64,000 nt of DNA, from NCBI GenBank assembly GCA_039566865.1, contig CM076953.1, forward strand, positions 6,324,001 to 6,388,000. Direction: 5' to 3'. The DNA is from Aurelia coerulea. Its lineage: Eukaryota; Cnidaria; Scyphozoa; Semaeostomeae; Ulmaridae. Position 1 is the first letter of the stretch; each line of letters starts with the position of its first letter. A model generated the notes under the pieces. The model saw only the letters and a program-made list of their open reading frames with translations, was not told the DNA's origin and made no database searches. Below are positions 11,301-26,300 of the stretch, one piece after another. A program made the position numbers and the translations under genes.

Positions 11301-14300
11301 CCATCGCTTTTGCACTCCAAGCACTAGAAGGAGACAAAATAAAATCAATTATAGTCTTCTAGGTGAATCAGAAAATACACAGGACGTTTTAAAAGCCACT
11401 GCTCCCTAAGTATCAAAGCAACAATATTTTGCAATATCTGATTCAATAGCAAATATTTCAAATCAATTCTAAAATTTTCCTGGCTGAAATCGTTCACTCC
11501 GTTCAGATTTTACGCGGGATTTTTTCGAAAAATTCCGTTAAAAAAAATGATTCATGGTACACAATTTAAAAATAGCCTTAAATAACGGACTCATCATATT
11601 AAACCCATAAACGCAACAAAAACACCGAAATCAGTAGAAAGAAGACTGTTAACTCCTGTAAAAGAAACAATAACCAAAATAAACCTGTAACAAGAGAAAA
11701 ACTGTTAAATCCTGTAAGACAAAACCGAATTATACTCTTTCCTTTCAGGTTTTAAGATTAATTCGGTTTTGTCTTACAGTGTTTAAAAATTCCGTTCGAG
11801 AAACCCTAAAAAACGTTTTAAAAACAAATTCCCTTATATTTCTAGCTGGGCAGCAATGACTTGAACACGCCTTAGCACATAATATCCTCTTGGGAGGACG
11901 AAGAGGATAAAAACGTCTTACTAGTAGGAGATACTGAGTCAAGGGGATTCCATTGTCCCCAGAGGATAAAACATTTGCTAATACACATAAATGTCATTGT
12001 GGTTAGGAAAGAAAACCAACGAAGTTTTCATCTTTATTTCACTCGTTTTGCCACGATTGTGAATGGGGTCGTCTGCAGCAAATCTGGCAAGTATAGTATC
12101 AATTCTTAATAAAATAAGTTAAGTTTGTTTAAAGATACTACCTTTCATTTATTTGAGTATGAACCACTTCAGGTTTTTCATCTTTCAGTTCTTTCCAGCT
12201 ACGAAAAGAAAGGCTGTTGTGAGTAAACATAAAACAAAGTAATTTCCATTCTTTTCATTATCCTTTGCAAAGACCATTCTTTCACGGAAATCTAGCAAAT
12301 AGCAAATTCCTTGCTCCTTGACTTAAAAGTTACCGTAAAAGCTCTATTAAAGGCAGTCTGTCATGTATCTGATTGAGCTGCAACAAAGTTAGAGCTCACA
12401 CAACGGATTTCTTTGTGAATCTGTGTATTTGAAACAAAAGTGGGCTGATCGTTATCACTTCTACGGTCGTAGAAACTCAGTAGGATTAGCAGACATTCGA
12501 ATGTTCTATTCTTTGTATTGTCATTATCACCCAATCAAATGCATGCCAGCCTGCCTTTAAGCCCCAGGGAGCTTATTCAATTTTGGAGACTCCAGGGGTC
12601 TACGCGTAGGCTACTCCAGAGGGGGCTTATTCACAGAGTCAAAGGTCAAGGACAGGGAGCTCCCTGGTCAAGGATATAGATTATAGCTTTTAATCCTTTT
12701 ACCTCATATTTTGTAGAGTCCAACAAACAATTTACGAATCAAATATACGAATTTGACACAGTTTTTATCCCAAACCAAATCAAATTAACATACAGACTTT
12801 TTCAGCTAAATGAATGGAAAAACTTTGGCAACTCCTGGTGTTTGATACTAGACTTATGACGATGAGTCCCTTGTATCCCTGCGGTACCTTGCTCACAGGG
12901 ACTCATAATGAAACAGTTAAAAACCTGACCCTATCTTCTGCATTCGATCGATAGAATCTGGATCCAACGACTGCTTCGGCTCTGTTTAACGGTCACTCCT
13001 CAGAAAGGAAATGTGATAGAAACCACGGTAAGCAGACTCTTAATCAACGAAACTTGGTATTCATCTGAAGAAGAAAGTTCACTTTACCTGGTGAGTGCAA
13101 AATAAGTCTTTTAATGCTGCAATTTAAGACCAAAACATAGCAGAGAAATCTTCAAGTACCTGCCGCAGCAACTTCCTTCAAATTCAGTCAACTTCGTCGA
13201 TCGAATTGAAGATTCCAAACTTATTGTTTTTCGCCAAATCTCGCATTCTGATTGGTATGCTAGGAATCCCAGCATATTAGGCCTAATAGGGTCAGGTTTT
13301 TCAGAGTAATATTATGAGTCTCTGTTGACTGAAGCGCCATCTTGAAGTCAAAGAGCACAAGGAAACAAGAGACTCATCGTCATAAGTCTAGTTTGATACA
13401 AGTGGGGGAAGGGGCTTAATAGAGAGCGAGGCTTATAAACAATTTTGGCTATGAAACGAATGGCTTATTAGATTAGAGACGGGGGCTTACTAGAGAGGCT
13501 GGATTAATAAAGCAGGGGGTTAAATAGACCTTTTACGGTATCCATAAAAAAACTCAGTAGATGAACCAGAAAACATCGAACACAACCAAAAAAAAACGCG
13601 TTTCAGAAAGATAAAAGTATTGATTAAATTTATTGGCCAAAGATACCAAGCCTCTTCTCTTTGCTATCATTGGTTTTGCAAAAATTTATTCATAGAATCT
13701 TAGATCAAAATTCTTGCCCAATAAATGATTTCTAAAAAGAATACGAGTAATCACCTTAGCCTTCGCTTTGCTCCATTAATAGCTCTGTTTTCAGAACTCT
13801 TCTGCGTTGGAACGTCAACTTTGCCTTGAGATTCCTCTGTCATCAGTTCTTTAAATGATTTAGCAGGAGATTTCTCAGATAATGGTTTTCCCCTGAAAGA
13901 TTTTTCAAAGTTCAAAAGAGAGATCTAAATCAGGAATCATTATTGGAAACATTGTGAACTTTTCAAAATCCTAAGGTGACTATATTTTGAGCTAACAAAC
14001 CGATTTTCTGCAGAGCTGCTCTCGTTTTTATAGATTTTTTCCTGGAATGTTTCCTTTAACACTAAAATTTCTATCTCCTTCCTATCGCATTCCACCTCCC
14101 AAATGTTGTATTTGCCTGACCTATACTAGCTTTCTATTCATGCCGATAATTTCAAAATTTAATCATTACTAAGCCTATCCATCCAAGCTTTTCGAGACAT
14201 TCTCACAAAGAACCACATTTCTGTCGCCTCTATTCTTGTCTGCATTTCTTTATTGATCGTCCATGCCTCACATCCATACAACAAAATTGCCCATACCACT

Positions 14301-17300
14301 CTAACACTCTGACTTTGGTTTCAACTTAAAGAACCAACAAGTATTTAGGTTTTGGAAAATCGAAAGAACAGCTTACCATGGGCAGAAAGGCTCTTTCTGT
14401 GTTTCTTTTTCTGTATTTGAAGTTCCACTGGCAGATGGACTTACAATGCCGCCTTGTTTACTTTCCTGCTTCCTCTGCTTTTGCGATTTTTTCTTTGTTG
14501 AGTCCCATTTTACTGACTGGTTCAAATTCCGACTAGTAGTGCTGAGGGGAAGATTAATTCAGAGTAAAATATAAGGTGAATGATTATTTTGTTTTCAGTA
14601 TGTAAGGGCCAGTTTCCAGTCAGTGGAATATTCTGAGCGGAAGGAAATTCAATTTTTTACGACAGAAAATGAATGGAATTGTAAGGTTGAATGACTTATC
14701 ATTGTGTGAAATCTCACGAGATTCTGCCCGCTCGGGAAATTCCGAAATTCCACTGATTGGAAATCAGCCTTTAAAGAACTTTTCCTCTCTCTTTTTTTTA
14801 TTCTTGAAAATTAGTGTGATTTATAAAACGGTATCAAATTAATCTGAATAAATATAAAAATGCAAGAGATTCAAAAAATTCTGACGCAAGCTGTTTGAAA
14901 TTACTAATCAAATGATTCTCTTTTAATAATCAACAAATTTCAAATTTGCTGTCAAGGCAAAATCAGAGCTAACAGCATTAGTGTAAAGTACACCGTAAAA
15001 TTAAAAGCATGGTAATATCTAAAACTTCACATAGTTACGAACAAGCACACAGATTCGTTTAGAAACTGTAACAAAGGGATCCCTAACTGATTCACGAGGA
15101 AGCTCTGTGTTCATTTAAAATTGAAAGAATAAATTTAATAAAGTGTCTGTTCAATGTTTAATTAAATTGTCAATTATGAAGTTTGCTGATTTTTAACTTT
15201 ACAACTAAGTCACCAAAAATACTGAAAAATATATTAAAATTTAATCTAATTATTGCAGATTTGAATGAGAATTATTCTTCGGTAATGGGTATGAAACAGT
15301 TTGCATTAAAAAATTTTCAAACCTATTGCGTTTTTTGGGACACCCGGTATTAACAATAAAAAGAATCCTACTTTCACTGCTAATCAGAGAATCTAAACTG
15401 TGGAAGAAGCAAAATAAGTTCCAATAATGATGTACCTTTCGACTTTCGTAGCATTCCTGGTGTTGAAAGAATCCTAAAGAGAACAACGATGGATGAAAAT
15501 TGTTAAATTCATGTAAGGCTCTTAAAAATAATTCAAATCAATGTCTAAACGTCTAAACGAATTTCTAAAATATAGTATCAAGCAAACCTCTGTCACTCTT
15601 CTGGTTTACAATTTAGAAATTTTGATTATATCAAGTCCTCAAATGAGTGGAAATATAAAATACGTTGTAATTAAAAAAAATATTCAAAATTTCTGACAAG
15701 TCAAACGGTAGAATTATAGATAAGAAACTAAAGTTCCTTTCAAACCATTCAATTGAAAGAAATAGGTCATGGAATCTTACAACCAAATTTTTACACCGAT
15801 TTAAAGATTTTGAGCTTATGCTCCGTTGATCCATTCCAAGTTCTGATAAACTAAATACAGAACATGGATACCTGTGTGACCGAGTGCAATTCTCTCCTTT
15901 CCTCATCTTCCATGATCTCCTTAAGGCTCTTCATTCCAACCTTTCCATCTAGTCTGGGAGAACTTTGCAACGGTGTGTGTTCAGCTGTTTCCTATAGAAT
16001 TGAAAACGGAATCAAAAGAATAAAAAACTGTAAAATATAAAAAATTATCTAGAGCTACTATCACAGACTGCGTTTACACAATACCGGCATAAATTGAAAA
16101 CGGTGAAAATGTTGATGAATAGGCTTCCCGTTCACACGAAAACGGCACCTTACGGTACCAATTTTAAAGAAAAAGGTAGATTTTGAAGTACAACTCTGAC
16201 CGGCACATTTTGAAAAAGGCATCATGTGAATATTCGTAAATGATAAAACTTAAACTATTTTTCAACGCTTTCAAAATGAGGCTGATCGATTATTAAGATA
16301 ACGGTACATTTCTTCGATATCAAATCCCTGGGACTATCGAAACGAATTTATCATCGTCGAATTTCCTTCCGTTCTCAAATTTTGCCAGTATCGTATGAAC
16401 GTAGTCTGACTTATTTCAACTAAAAAATTACAACAAAAGAACACGTTGAATCTTATCTTACAGCCCAATTTGACATCCGGAAACGCAATTACCGTAAAAA
16501 GCTCTATTAAGCCCCCTGGGGGCTTGTTTAGTTTTGGACACTTTTTAGTCCTTTCTATACACCACATTTTGCGGTTTAAACATACAATTTCACGAGTTAA
16601 ATACATGAATTCGATAAAGCTTTATCTCATATCACATCAAAATTAACATGCAAACTTATTTAGCTCAATAAATGGAGAAACTTTGGTAGCCTCTGGAATT
16701 TGATATTAGTGGGGGGGGGGGGCTTAATAGAGAGGGGGGGGGCTTAATAGAGTTTTTACAGTATATATTTTTTACCATAATTCCTCGAAATAGCATAGGT
16801 AGTTAGACACTGCAGATATGCTTCAGCTTGTATGCTTCTGCGGAGGAAAATCTATATCATTCTGCGGAGTAGGTTTCGAAAAATTTCTTTCGCTACCTCC
16901 TCCGTAGCAGCGGATAAGTGATTCCTCCACAGAAGCATAAAGCTGCGACAATCAAGCACAACTGCCGTGTCTTACCATCCATGGAAGAAATGTGCACCAC
17001 CGAGTAAGGACGAATTTTGTAATACTTAGCATAGTAAACTTAGGATAGAGGTCTGATCACGACAAAGTAATTTGTAAGTGGGGATGGCTCAGTGGTAGCA
17101 CGCTTGACTACCAATATGAAGGTTGGTGATTCGAGTCCTCGCCCTGCCGAGCCTGCTACAAAGTGTGAGGAGAGTCGCCAACTCTCTGTAATTCCAGGCT
17201 AAAGGAATCACGAGGTGTGGTCACATCGAGAGGAAGGACCAGGACGCTTCTTCGATAAGCTCAGCTTCTCAGCATCCTAAAAACTACCGTCTGATGCTAG

Positions 17301-20300
17301 GTAGAAATGCTAGGTAACAAAAAAATAATTTGGCAGACTGAAGAATAGAGTTCACGCCTTCTGTGCAACCAAACATAATGCTTGCTTAGCCTTCTCTGCA
17401 TATTTTGATTTGATTTAGGGCACTCAGAGGTGTGAAATCGATTCTTCTGAAAGGCAAATCGCTTTGACTTGTCGGAAACCTGAATCTTTTGCTTTACGAA
17501 ATTCACCCTTGTTGCACCATCAGCCAAGCTTTCATATCATAATTCACTTCAACAAACGAGATCCCCTAAAATATGATCTAAGTTTCTTATATAAGGAAGC
17601 GAGTAGTTACCTCTGCCATAAGCTTAGAGGGAGCTATCTTTCCAAACTGTGACTCCGACGAATCCAAACTCTGCCCAGACCGTTCTTCTCTGGGACAATC
17701 AGCGACATCATGAACTGCAAAATTCTGAGCTGCCGGCCTACTTGACTCGATAGCAGAGTCTTCAGACATACTGCCTTCTCTCACGGAGCTTGATTTTCGG
17801 CGCCTCCGTTTCTTTTTCGCAGAATTCTCCAACCTCTCCTTTGGAGTACATTTGTCTTGGAAAACTTCATCATACTCTAAATCAGCCTCGTCTTCAATTT
17901 CATCCTTTATATCACTGCCGGAAAGTTTTGCTGCAGCCTCCTTCGCATCTTGCTCAAGATGGTAGATATACGGGGTTAATCTTCGGTATGCCATGTTAGG
18001 AACCTAAGGGAGTAAATATGGCATAGATTCCTTAAAATCGTTGTTTTTTTATGATAATAAAATAAAAAATTGCTTGAGAAATCTCAAACACATATTGGGT
18101 ATCGGCGGTATTTGCCGGACGGTTAATGTTCGTAGGCCTAATGTGCAGAAACCTTCTATCCAAATTGAAAAATAAGATTTACATGTTAAACTTACAACAT
18201 TTTGTGTTTCCCTTCCTAACTGTTTGCAATTTTTTGCTTGTTCCTTTGATTTCTATTGGTGCTCCTCTCCGTTGGGTTTTTTGGCCTAAATTGTCGTCTG
18301 GCGGTATTTTCCAGACGCGCAGTTTATCGTCGATTTGATGTGCAAAATACAACGTTTCGTTTGAAATTCATTTACATGTTATTAGGTTGACTCTTAAACG
18401 TTGATTTGTGCATTTTTCATCGGCATCACTCTGCTTTCCTTGCTTATCTGACAAGTTGAATATTGTTAACCATGTTATAGCCAGAAGTAAAGTTGACACC
18501 GTCATTTCGAACGCAAGCGGGATCACTGTTTGTTTATCATGGATTTACAGTTGGCAAGAGCTTGTTTTAAAAACTCAATATATGTGAAAAGATAAAGTAA
18601 GAGATGGAGAACGTGCAAATAAGATACAAATTTTCTTTGCGGTTAATGGATTTGGCGTAACGGGTTTCATAAACAGACCGTCCGGAAAATACCGCCATCT
18701 GGAAAATACCACCGATGCCCTGCAAGGTGTCCCAAAAATTAGCAACAAATTAGAAATGGAAGACAAAATGTACTTATTGTCCCAAAATCGTTTGGCGTTT
18801 GTTTCAATTAAAAATATAAATTGAACAAGGAAAAACGAAACTGGCTCCATTGGGTCATATAACTCAGAATAAATTTTGGAAACTACAATCATGCAAATCC
18901 GTTGAAAATTCACTGAGTGACGAGCTTTCAAGTTTCCTCTTATAAAAAAGAAAAACCCTGCAATTCTCAAAATAATCAAGATTTAAAATATCTATAGCAA
19001 GAACTATAGCACTAGCTGGTGTTTCTTCACCTAGTCATTAAAGACGCAAAAGCCATTGTTTTTAAAACCTGTGCTCCGGAGGATGAAATAAACGGACGAA
19101 AACGGATACAAAAATGAACAATACAATTAATTTCAATCAGCTACATTTTTATCTCATTTCAATTGGTTTCTACTTACAAGATCTTTGTAGACAGAAGACA
19201 ACTCTTCCAAAACATCAGGAGACAATGACTCTAAAGCCCTGGGGAGATGAATTTGTATCAATGTTTCAATGTATCAATTTAGACCTAAAGGAATTCATAT
19301 AAGGGGTTATGAGTTTACAGATTTAGTTAAACAAGGACAGATTTTGTAAGACAATAACATGAGATCCTTGTGTTGACACCTGAATTCAAAGCGATTAGCG
19401 ATCGCAGACAAAGGAAATTCCCTCAACCAAAAATTCAAAACAAACAAAGCCGCAAAAGTTTCTCTGAAACCCAGGTAGCTAGCTCGCTCGTTGTGCATTC
19501 CAGAAATTGTTTTTAAGAGCAAACATGAGCATAGATCGAAAGAAGAAGGATATATCTACACATCTACCTCGGGCATTTTATTTCTTTGGTTCAGAAGCCG
19601 AGCAGTAAGTGTTTTCATTACACCCACAAAAATAAGAGAATTGAATCGCCCCCCCAATTGGCTTTTGAACCAAACAAATTAAATGCCCGAGGCAGATGTG
19701 TAGATGTATCCTTCTTCTTTTGATCAATGCTCATATTTGCTCTTAAAAACAACTTCTGGAGTGCACAACGAGCGAGCTACCTACCTGGGTTTCAGAGAAA
19801 CTTTAGTGGCTTCGTTTGTTTTGAATTACTGGTTGAGGGAATTTCCTTTGTCTGCAATCGCTAATCGCTTTGAAATGAGGTGTCAATCAAGACCAACTCG
19901 TGCTATTGTCTTACAAAATCTGTCCTTGTTGATCTAGTTACACATCAGGAGACAATGACTCCAACGCCCTGGGGAGATGAATTTGTATCAATGTTTCAAT
20001 GTATCAATTTAGACCTAAAGGAATTCATATAAGGGGTTATGAGTTTAGAGATCTCTCTAAATGTTAAGCAAATGGTTCTTGCCATCTATACCTGATGAGT
20101 AAGAAATTAACACGTTTGGCGGGCTGTGGAATAAAAAATACACGACTGATTTTTGAAACTGAAATGTTAATCTGTCAGTCAAAGGCTCATTTAGAAGTGA
20201 AAATTGCATTTGGTAAGGTCGCTTATCTTTTAGGCCCAGAAATTAGGTATATGCTGGTAAGGGGTTTGTATGGGAGCGAAAATTCCACGTCTGATTCTGG

Positions 20301-23300
20301 TCCATGAATTACTTGCCCTTGAAATTTCGATTCCATTTCTGAAATGGATAGTGTTATTGAATTTAAATTTAAATGGCAAGTAAATCATGGACCAGAAACA
20401 AAATTGGAATTCTCGCTCCCATAAAAACTCCTTGCCAGCATTTCCTAATTTCTGATTTATTTTACATTTTGTTTGATTGTTCTAAAGCTGTTTTCTTTTT
20501 CTTTTTTCAGATATCATCATAAAATATTAACATATACAAAGCAACGACAACAGTTGAACTAGAATGGAGAAAGACAAATATGTGGTTCGTAGCAAGAAAA
20601 GACACAAGGTCATCCAGTTCCCACTACGAACGACACTTGCAACAATTTGATACAACGACAGTATCTAGCCTGCGTGCAGACTTTACTTTCCACTGCGAAG
20701 GAGAGCCAAGGCGGATCTTGTAAAGTCTGCGAATTAGCGCCCATTATTGAGTTCTGAGATCTTGCGCAATGATACTCGCCTTTGTCCGGCTATTGTCTGT
20801 TAGCCAATCAGTATTTAGTTTGAGATTCTAAGGACCCAATCAAAAGCCGACAGGATCGTCACGTTTTTCGCAACTCTTTGTGGTCATTGTTTGCCACACA
20901 ACACGAAACCGTTTTCGTAAATTCAAAATTGGGGAAGTTGCTGTGCGTGGTAAACGAGTTCGCCGATGATGAAGTTTGCCGCCCAGTTTGTCTGTCTTCG
21001 GGACTTGATAACTTGGGATGAAACTTTGTTTTGAAGGAATTATAAACAGTCAAGCATATTCTAAAGGTGAAGGAAGTCTACAACGATCACGAGGCAATTC
21101 TTTGAAAGTTTCTCCGCTCCGAGGACAGAATGTTTACTTCAGGCTAGGCCTAAACTTTCATTTGATGAGCTGATCATCAGATGGGTAATGGTGTGTTGGT
21201 AGTACCCTTAGCTTAGACATGTGTCAGCAAGTGGGGTTCTTAAATCACTGGTGAGTCTTTAATGCCTATTACCTCTGCAGTTTGCAGGCTCTGAAGTTTG
21301 TGGGTGGGATGGGATTCTCTTCACATGATAGGGATTATTCTTCCTTCCTGTTTGAAGTGTCAATTTATTGCGCAAGATTGCGATCCTCTTCGAAGGAGAA
21401 ACTTTTCATTCAGAACTTGATAATGGACGCTAATTCGCAGACTTTACAAGATCCTCATAGACTCTCCTTCGCAGTGGAAAGTAAAGTCTGCACGCAGGCT
21501 ACGATAGTATCTAGTCCAACAAAAAAAACATACTCTACAAAAATTTAGGTGTACCAGGTGCGTCAAAAGAAATATATCTCTGACCCAGGGGGTACTCCAA
21601 TTGTGGCCTGACAGGGGGGTCCAGTCAGGGTTAAAGAGGGCCAAAGCAAAATTTTGAAAATTACCTTCAAATGGTAGTATCTTTTTATAGAAACCCCCAA
21701 ACAATTGGTAGTATATGTTTGACAAATAGGGCCATTTGGTAGCCATGTCGTAAGACCCTCAAACCGACTGGACCCCCCTGTTAGTCCATAATGGAAGTAC
21801 CCCCCCCCCCCGGATATCTGACTCACCTGGTAGGGTGCGCTGTGATTTGATGGTTTTATTTCTAGCCTAATCGATGTGTTAATTAGATAAAGGAAAGGGT
21901 AGCTTCCAGAATTATTCTGTTCAAAATCACAGTTACGTTTGGGCTACCAAATAGTAGTAAATGTGAGCGAATTAGTAGTAAAAGTGATAGAACTAAATGT
22001 GAGCGATTTATACATCTAAGTGGTCCTTTGACTGATAGGTTTACATTCCGGCTTGGAATATCGGCTGCATACCATTTATTCCACAGCCCATCAAACATTT
22101 TAACTTTTTTGACTGACCCGGTACACAATACAACATTCGTTATGGAAGTCCATGTGATGATTTCCAGAGGAATATTCAAACCACCTTACACTGTAACGGT
22201 ACAATCTTATGGTTCAAGCTCCCGGATACAATTTTCTACAGATAAAAGGGACAAACTTGTTATGGATTAGCAGGAACAGTGTAAATAGTAAAAAGTGCTT
22301 ATCCGTAACACTTTTGGTCCGGATCCAAAGTTGTACCGGTACAGTGTGGACGGGGCTCCGTCGTCAAAATGTAAACAAAACTATGATTTTTGCAGTTTTT
22401 TGAAAGGTGATATCACGCAGGATTTTCGTATTTTTTTCAAAATGAAAGTTGCTGTTTGGGCATTAATCATTGTAATTCACTAAGGAACAAACCAAACTTT
22501 CATATCTTCTACGATTGCTCGGATATAAGTGGATTTTTAACGGTCGCCTTTTGGTGGCTTGGGTGAAGCCACCAAACAAACTGCAGATAACAATGGTTGA
22601 ACAATGGATAATCGGCGACACGTGCGAGTTTACGGATTTGTTTAGTGTTTGACGACGGAGCCCCTTTAATGAAACAGCTCTGTAGTATCAACTTCCAAAA
22701 GTGTGTCCTGCCTGGTGTGTACCAAGCGATCTTCAGAAATCAAATTGTGCCGACTATTTCTGCTTTTTAAGTTTGCACCTTTGCAGTTAGCTAGTTCCAT
22801 TTCCCGCAGCGATGAAACATTCCAATGGTATGGTGGTAGCCGATTCTAAAAGATATAAATTAAGTAATTCAGCTTTTGTCGAATGAAAATTTTATACCAC
22901 AGATAGGTATCATTTAAAATCTGCATCAACCTACCTCAGTTCTAAATAATATGTTAAATTGATGCATACAAATTCGCAACATGTTAACTTTAATTTATCA
23001 GCATTGTATAAACAAGAAAATTCCAGCATCTCAAGAGCGTTCTTCAGTGAAACTGCAAAGTAACGAAAAATGCGTAGAGTAGCGTTAGTTTTTTTTAGGG
23101 TGTATCGTTCCTCAGCCAGAGTACAAGCAGAGCATGAAAACCTATCCGACAACGCAACAAGGTGGTCGGGCAGCATTTCAATTCAAAATGCCTTGCAAGG
23201 ACATTTTCAGCATCAATCCTCTCTCACGTATCACCCTGTTTTTCCTAATAAGGAAAACAACTTTATAAAGCCAAACAAAAGTTACCTAATATAGAAAGCA

Positions 23301-26300
23301 TCTCAAGTACAATTTGTTGTATCTATTCATATTGAATACGAGATTCACAAGAACTGGATTTCCCTCTTGGTTCTCAGAAATTGTAATTGTTTGTTTCATG
23401 GCGTCTCATAGCTTCATCGTTTCCAACTTCATACAGATATATTTTTCTCGATGTCCTATAAGCATTTACATAAATCGGTTACACTTTATTGTATCTTTGG
23501 ATCCTGACCTCTTTATAAGAAAGCAAGAAACCTGGATATCTTAATTTTTCTACTCTTAAAAGAAATTTACACATGATTTTTGTCTGGTCGCAAGAAGGAA
23601 AATGTCTTTTTCCTGCGTACGAGATTCCTGCAAAAACAGGAATTCCACCAGATTGCAGGGGCTTCCTGCAATCTTTTTCCGATGGAATTGAACAAGATTT
23701 TAATTGTTTGTCTGCATTTTGAATTTCATCGATTATAAACCGAAAGCTGTTCCGAAGTTTTAAAAGGCTGGAGTATCAATTTCGCGGGTTGTCCATAATC
23801 AGATGTATACAGGGGAACCGAACTCGTTATGTTGGCTGCTACATTGCTGGAATCAAAAATAGGCCTAAACGTTTAAAGAGACTAAAGATTCTTCAAGAAA
23901 TATATGGCTTACCGAACAGCTCTAGTAAGTCCCTTAATCAATTTCGGAGACACCAGAGAAGGGCGTTAAAGAGAGTGCGGTTTATTAGAAAGGAGGACTT
24001 ATTCACAAAGTCAAAAGAAAAGGATGTAGATTATAGCTTTTTTGTTCTTTACTTCATATTTTGTGGAATCAAAAGACAATTTTCAAGGGTCAAATACACA
24101 AATTCAATACAATTATCTGTAACCATATCAAAATTGACATATACCGGGTGTCCCAAAATGATGTATTATGGTTTGATTGCTTATATGTCCATAGCAGATG
24201 AACCGATTTTCAAAAACTGGTAAAACCATAAACAACATCTTCAAATACAATTTAGCCTTTTAGAAATCAAATAAAACAAAGGGTTTGAAAATCGGTTGAT
24301 TGGTTATGGACATGTAAGCAATCAAACAATAATACATCATTTTGGGACACCCGGTATGGAAAAATATTTGGCATCCCTTGGCATTTGATATAAATTGGGG
24401 GAGGTTTAATAGGTTCATATGAAATTATGGCTTATAGGAGAGGAGTTTATTAGAAATGGGATTTCCCGGGGATTTGTAGAGAGGGGGCTAAACAGAGCTT
24501 CTACGGTATACCAGGCCACAGCCTTCATAGCCGGTGACCCAGACGAAGTGAACCGGGAAAATCTCAGAAGGCAGATCTCTGTTTATGATTCATTTTGACG
24601 GGTCCAAAAACTGCCTGTTTTCATTACATTCTAATTTTTGCGCATTTGCGTTGTCGATAAACATTGCACAAGAAAGCAGTGATGTACTGTAGCCTAGCCA
24701 TTTAGTTACATAGCGTTTGCATTACAATTTCAAAACAGAGCAGAACAAGTTCAAAGCAAACTTACTTTGTTTGGCAAGTGAAGTTTCACAGATTTCCTTC
24801 AATCTTCCGATAAGGAGCTGTTGATTGAGAAACAAAGAAAATCAATGCCTAATTAACCGTTTAGCATTCTACAAAAGTGTCTGGATTGAGCGATATCTTT
24901 ATACATTCTTATACGGAAGGTTCATTTGACTGGCGTTAGAGCCTCAATCGCTGCTATGCAAGTCCGAAGCAAATTGTTGAATCACATCGAAATAAAAAAC
25001 TGAAATGAAAGGGACATTAAAAACTACACAAGAGGTGAGTTCCAGCAAACAGAATACAATATGATCTAAAAAATATTGTTAAAACTCTATCTTGGCTATC
25101 GTTGATTAATTCGCTGTGCTTCAAGAATTTGTGTGGGCCAAAGCGCGAAAGCTCTGGTTTGGAGGTGGACGCAAATTTGACCTTTCAAGGTTAATATTTC
25201 TGCTCTCAAAGCACTCATACCAACAGACGAGGTATCTACAGGGTGTCCCAAAAAAATTGTGCCCCGTTTGCCTGAAGATTGCGACAAAAAGGCAAAATTT
25301 TCTCGCCAAACTTTTGCAGAATGTTGCTCTTCAGATATTCAATTAAAGTTTGCAACCATTCCCGTAAGAATCCGTTGAAAAATGATGGAACTATGACCTT
25401 CAGAAGACCAAATTTGCCTGATGACTGAAACCAGCGGTCGGCCATTTTGTCTTGCTATTTTGCAGTTGCAGCAAACGGGGCACAATTTTTTTGGGACACC
25501 CTGTATGTTCAAGTTAACTAGACTGATTGCAAGTTCGTAGTTATTGCTATTGATAGGCTGATGGACGCTATAACTACGACTCATGGACTTTCACATTGAA
25601 AATTGGGACAAAATTGTTTCCCTCGATTTCATGTCCGATATGGAAACCATAGCAACGCTGTACAAAAAGGCGAGTAATGGCAGTGGGCCTAAATTGTCAG
25701 CTCAATCATCAGATAATAAAACGCCTCAAAATTCAAGTTTTGAGTGACGTTAGCAATGAAAAAAAGCCACAAGTATTCGCATGAATGTTTCTTTAATCTA
25801 AGAATGAACAAACCTTTCAGTTTCAACAAGAATTTCCTCATTTTGAAGGCAATCTTCATCTAGCAATAGTGCACGCCAACACGCACGGCTCCTGAAATTC
25901 TCCAACTACCGAAAAGAGGCCATTAACCTCGTTTCCAAGGGCACAGAAAAATCTGTGCGCCCATTGTTTATTTTCGTCCCACTTTTTGATGTGAAAGTCC
26001 ATAAGTCCCAGTTTGAGCAAAAGTATATATTGTTGTTGTTGTTGTCATTGCTATTGCTGTTGTTGTTGCGATAACTGGGACTATTTCGTGAGTCTACAAG
26101 TTAACTATCGAGGAACATTTTGAAAGATTATTGATTAAAACTACATTCACATTGCTGGATCAAAACAAATCTGTCTACTGTTTCTGCGACATCCGGTACA
26201 TGTATATTTCTATAAAAACTGAAGTGTGAAACTCAACTTTCAGATCGTCAAAAATTAAGAAATTCCAGTACTGGGAAAATATGAGTTAAGAAACTATCTA

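Larger units (their letters stand above)
12331..13540. mobile_element. MITE family A (TACCGTAAAAGCTCTATTAAG) carrying two nested elements
   Basis: Starts TACCGTAAAAGCTCTATTAA and ends CTTTTACGGTA, like the uninterrupted copy at 16,490-16,763. It is broken by family B (12,351-12,556) in its own TTAA and by family C (12,849-13,390). Located in IBTK intron 19. Confidence 0.82.

Noticed and set aside
17079..17160. Functional tRNA genes at 17.08, 33.5 and 38.98 kb
   Set aside because: A and B boxes are present but acceptor stems do not pair properly and repeat bodies follow; they are SINEs.
25817..25862. Minus-strand segment EDCLQNEEILVETE as the exon before LLIGRLKEIC
   Set aside because: It breaks the phase by one base; the exon at 26,528-26,577 (VIVYADQ) fits both sequence and phase.
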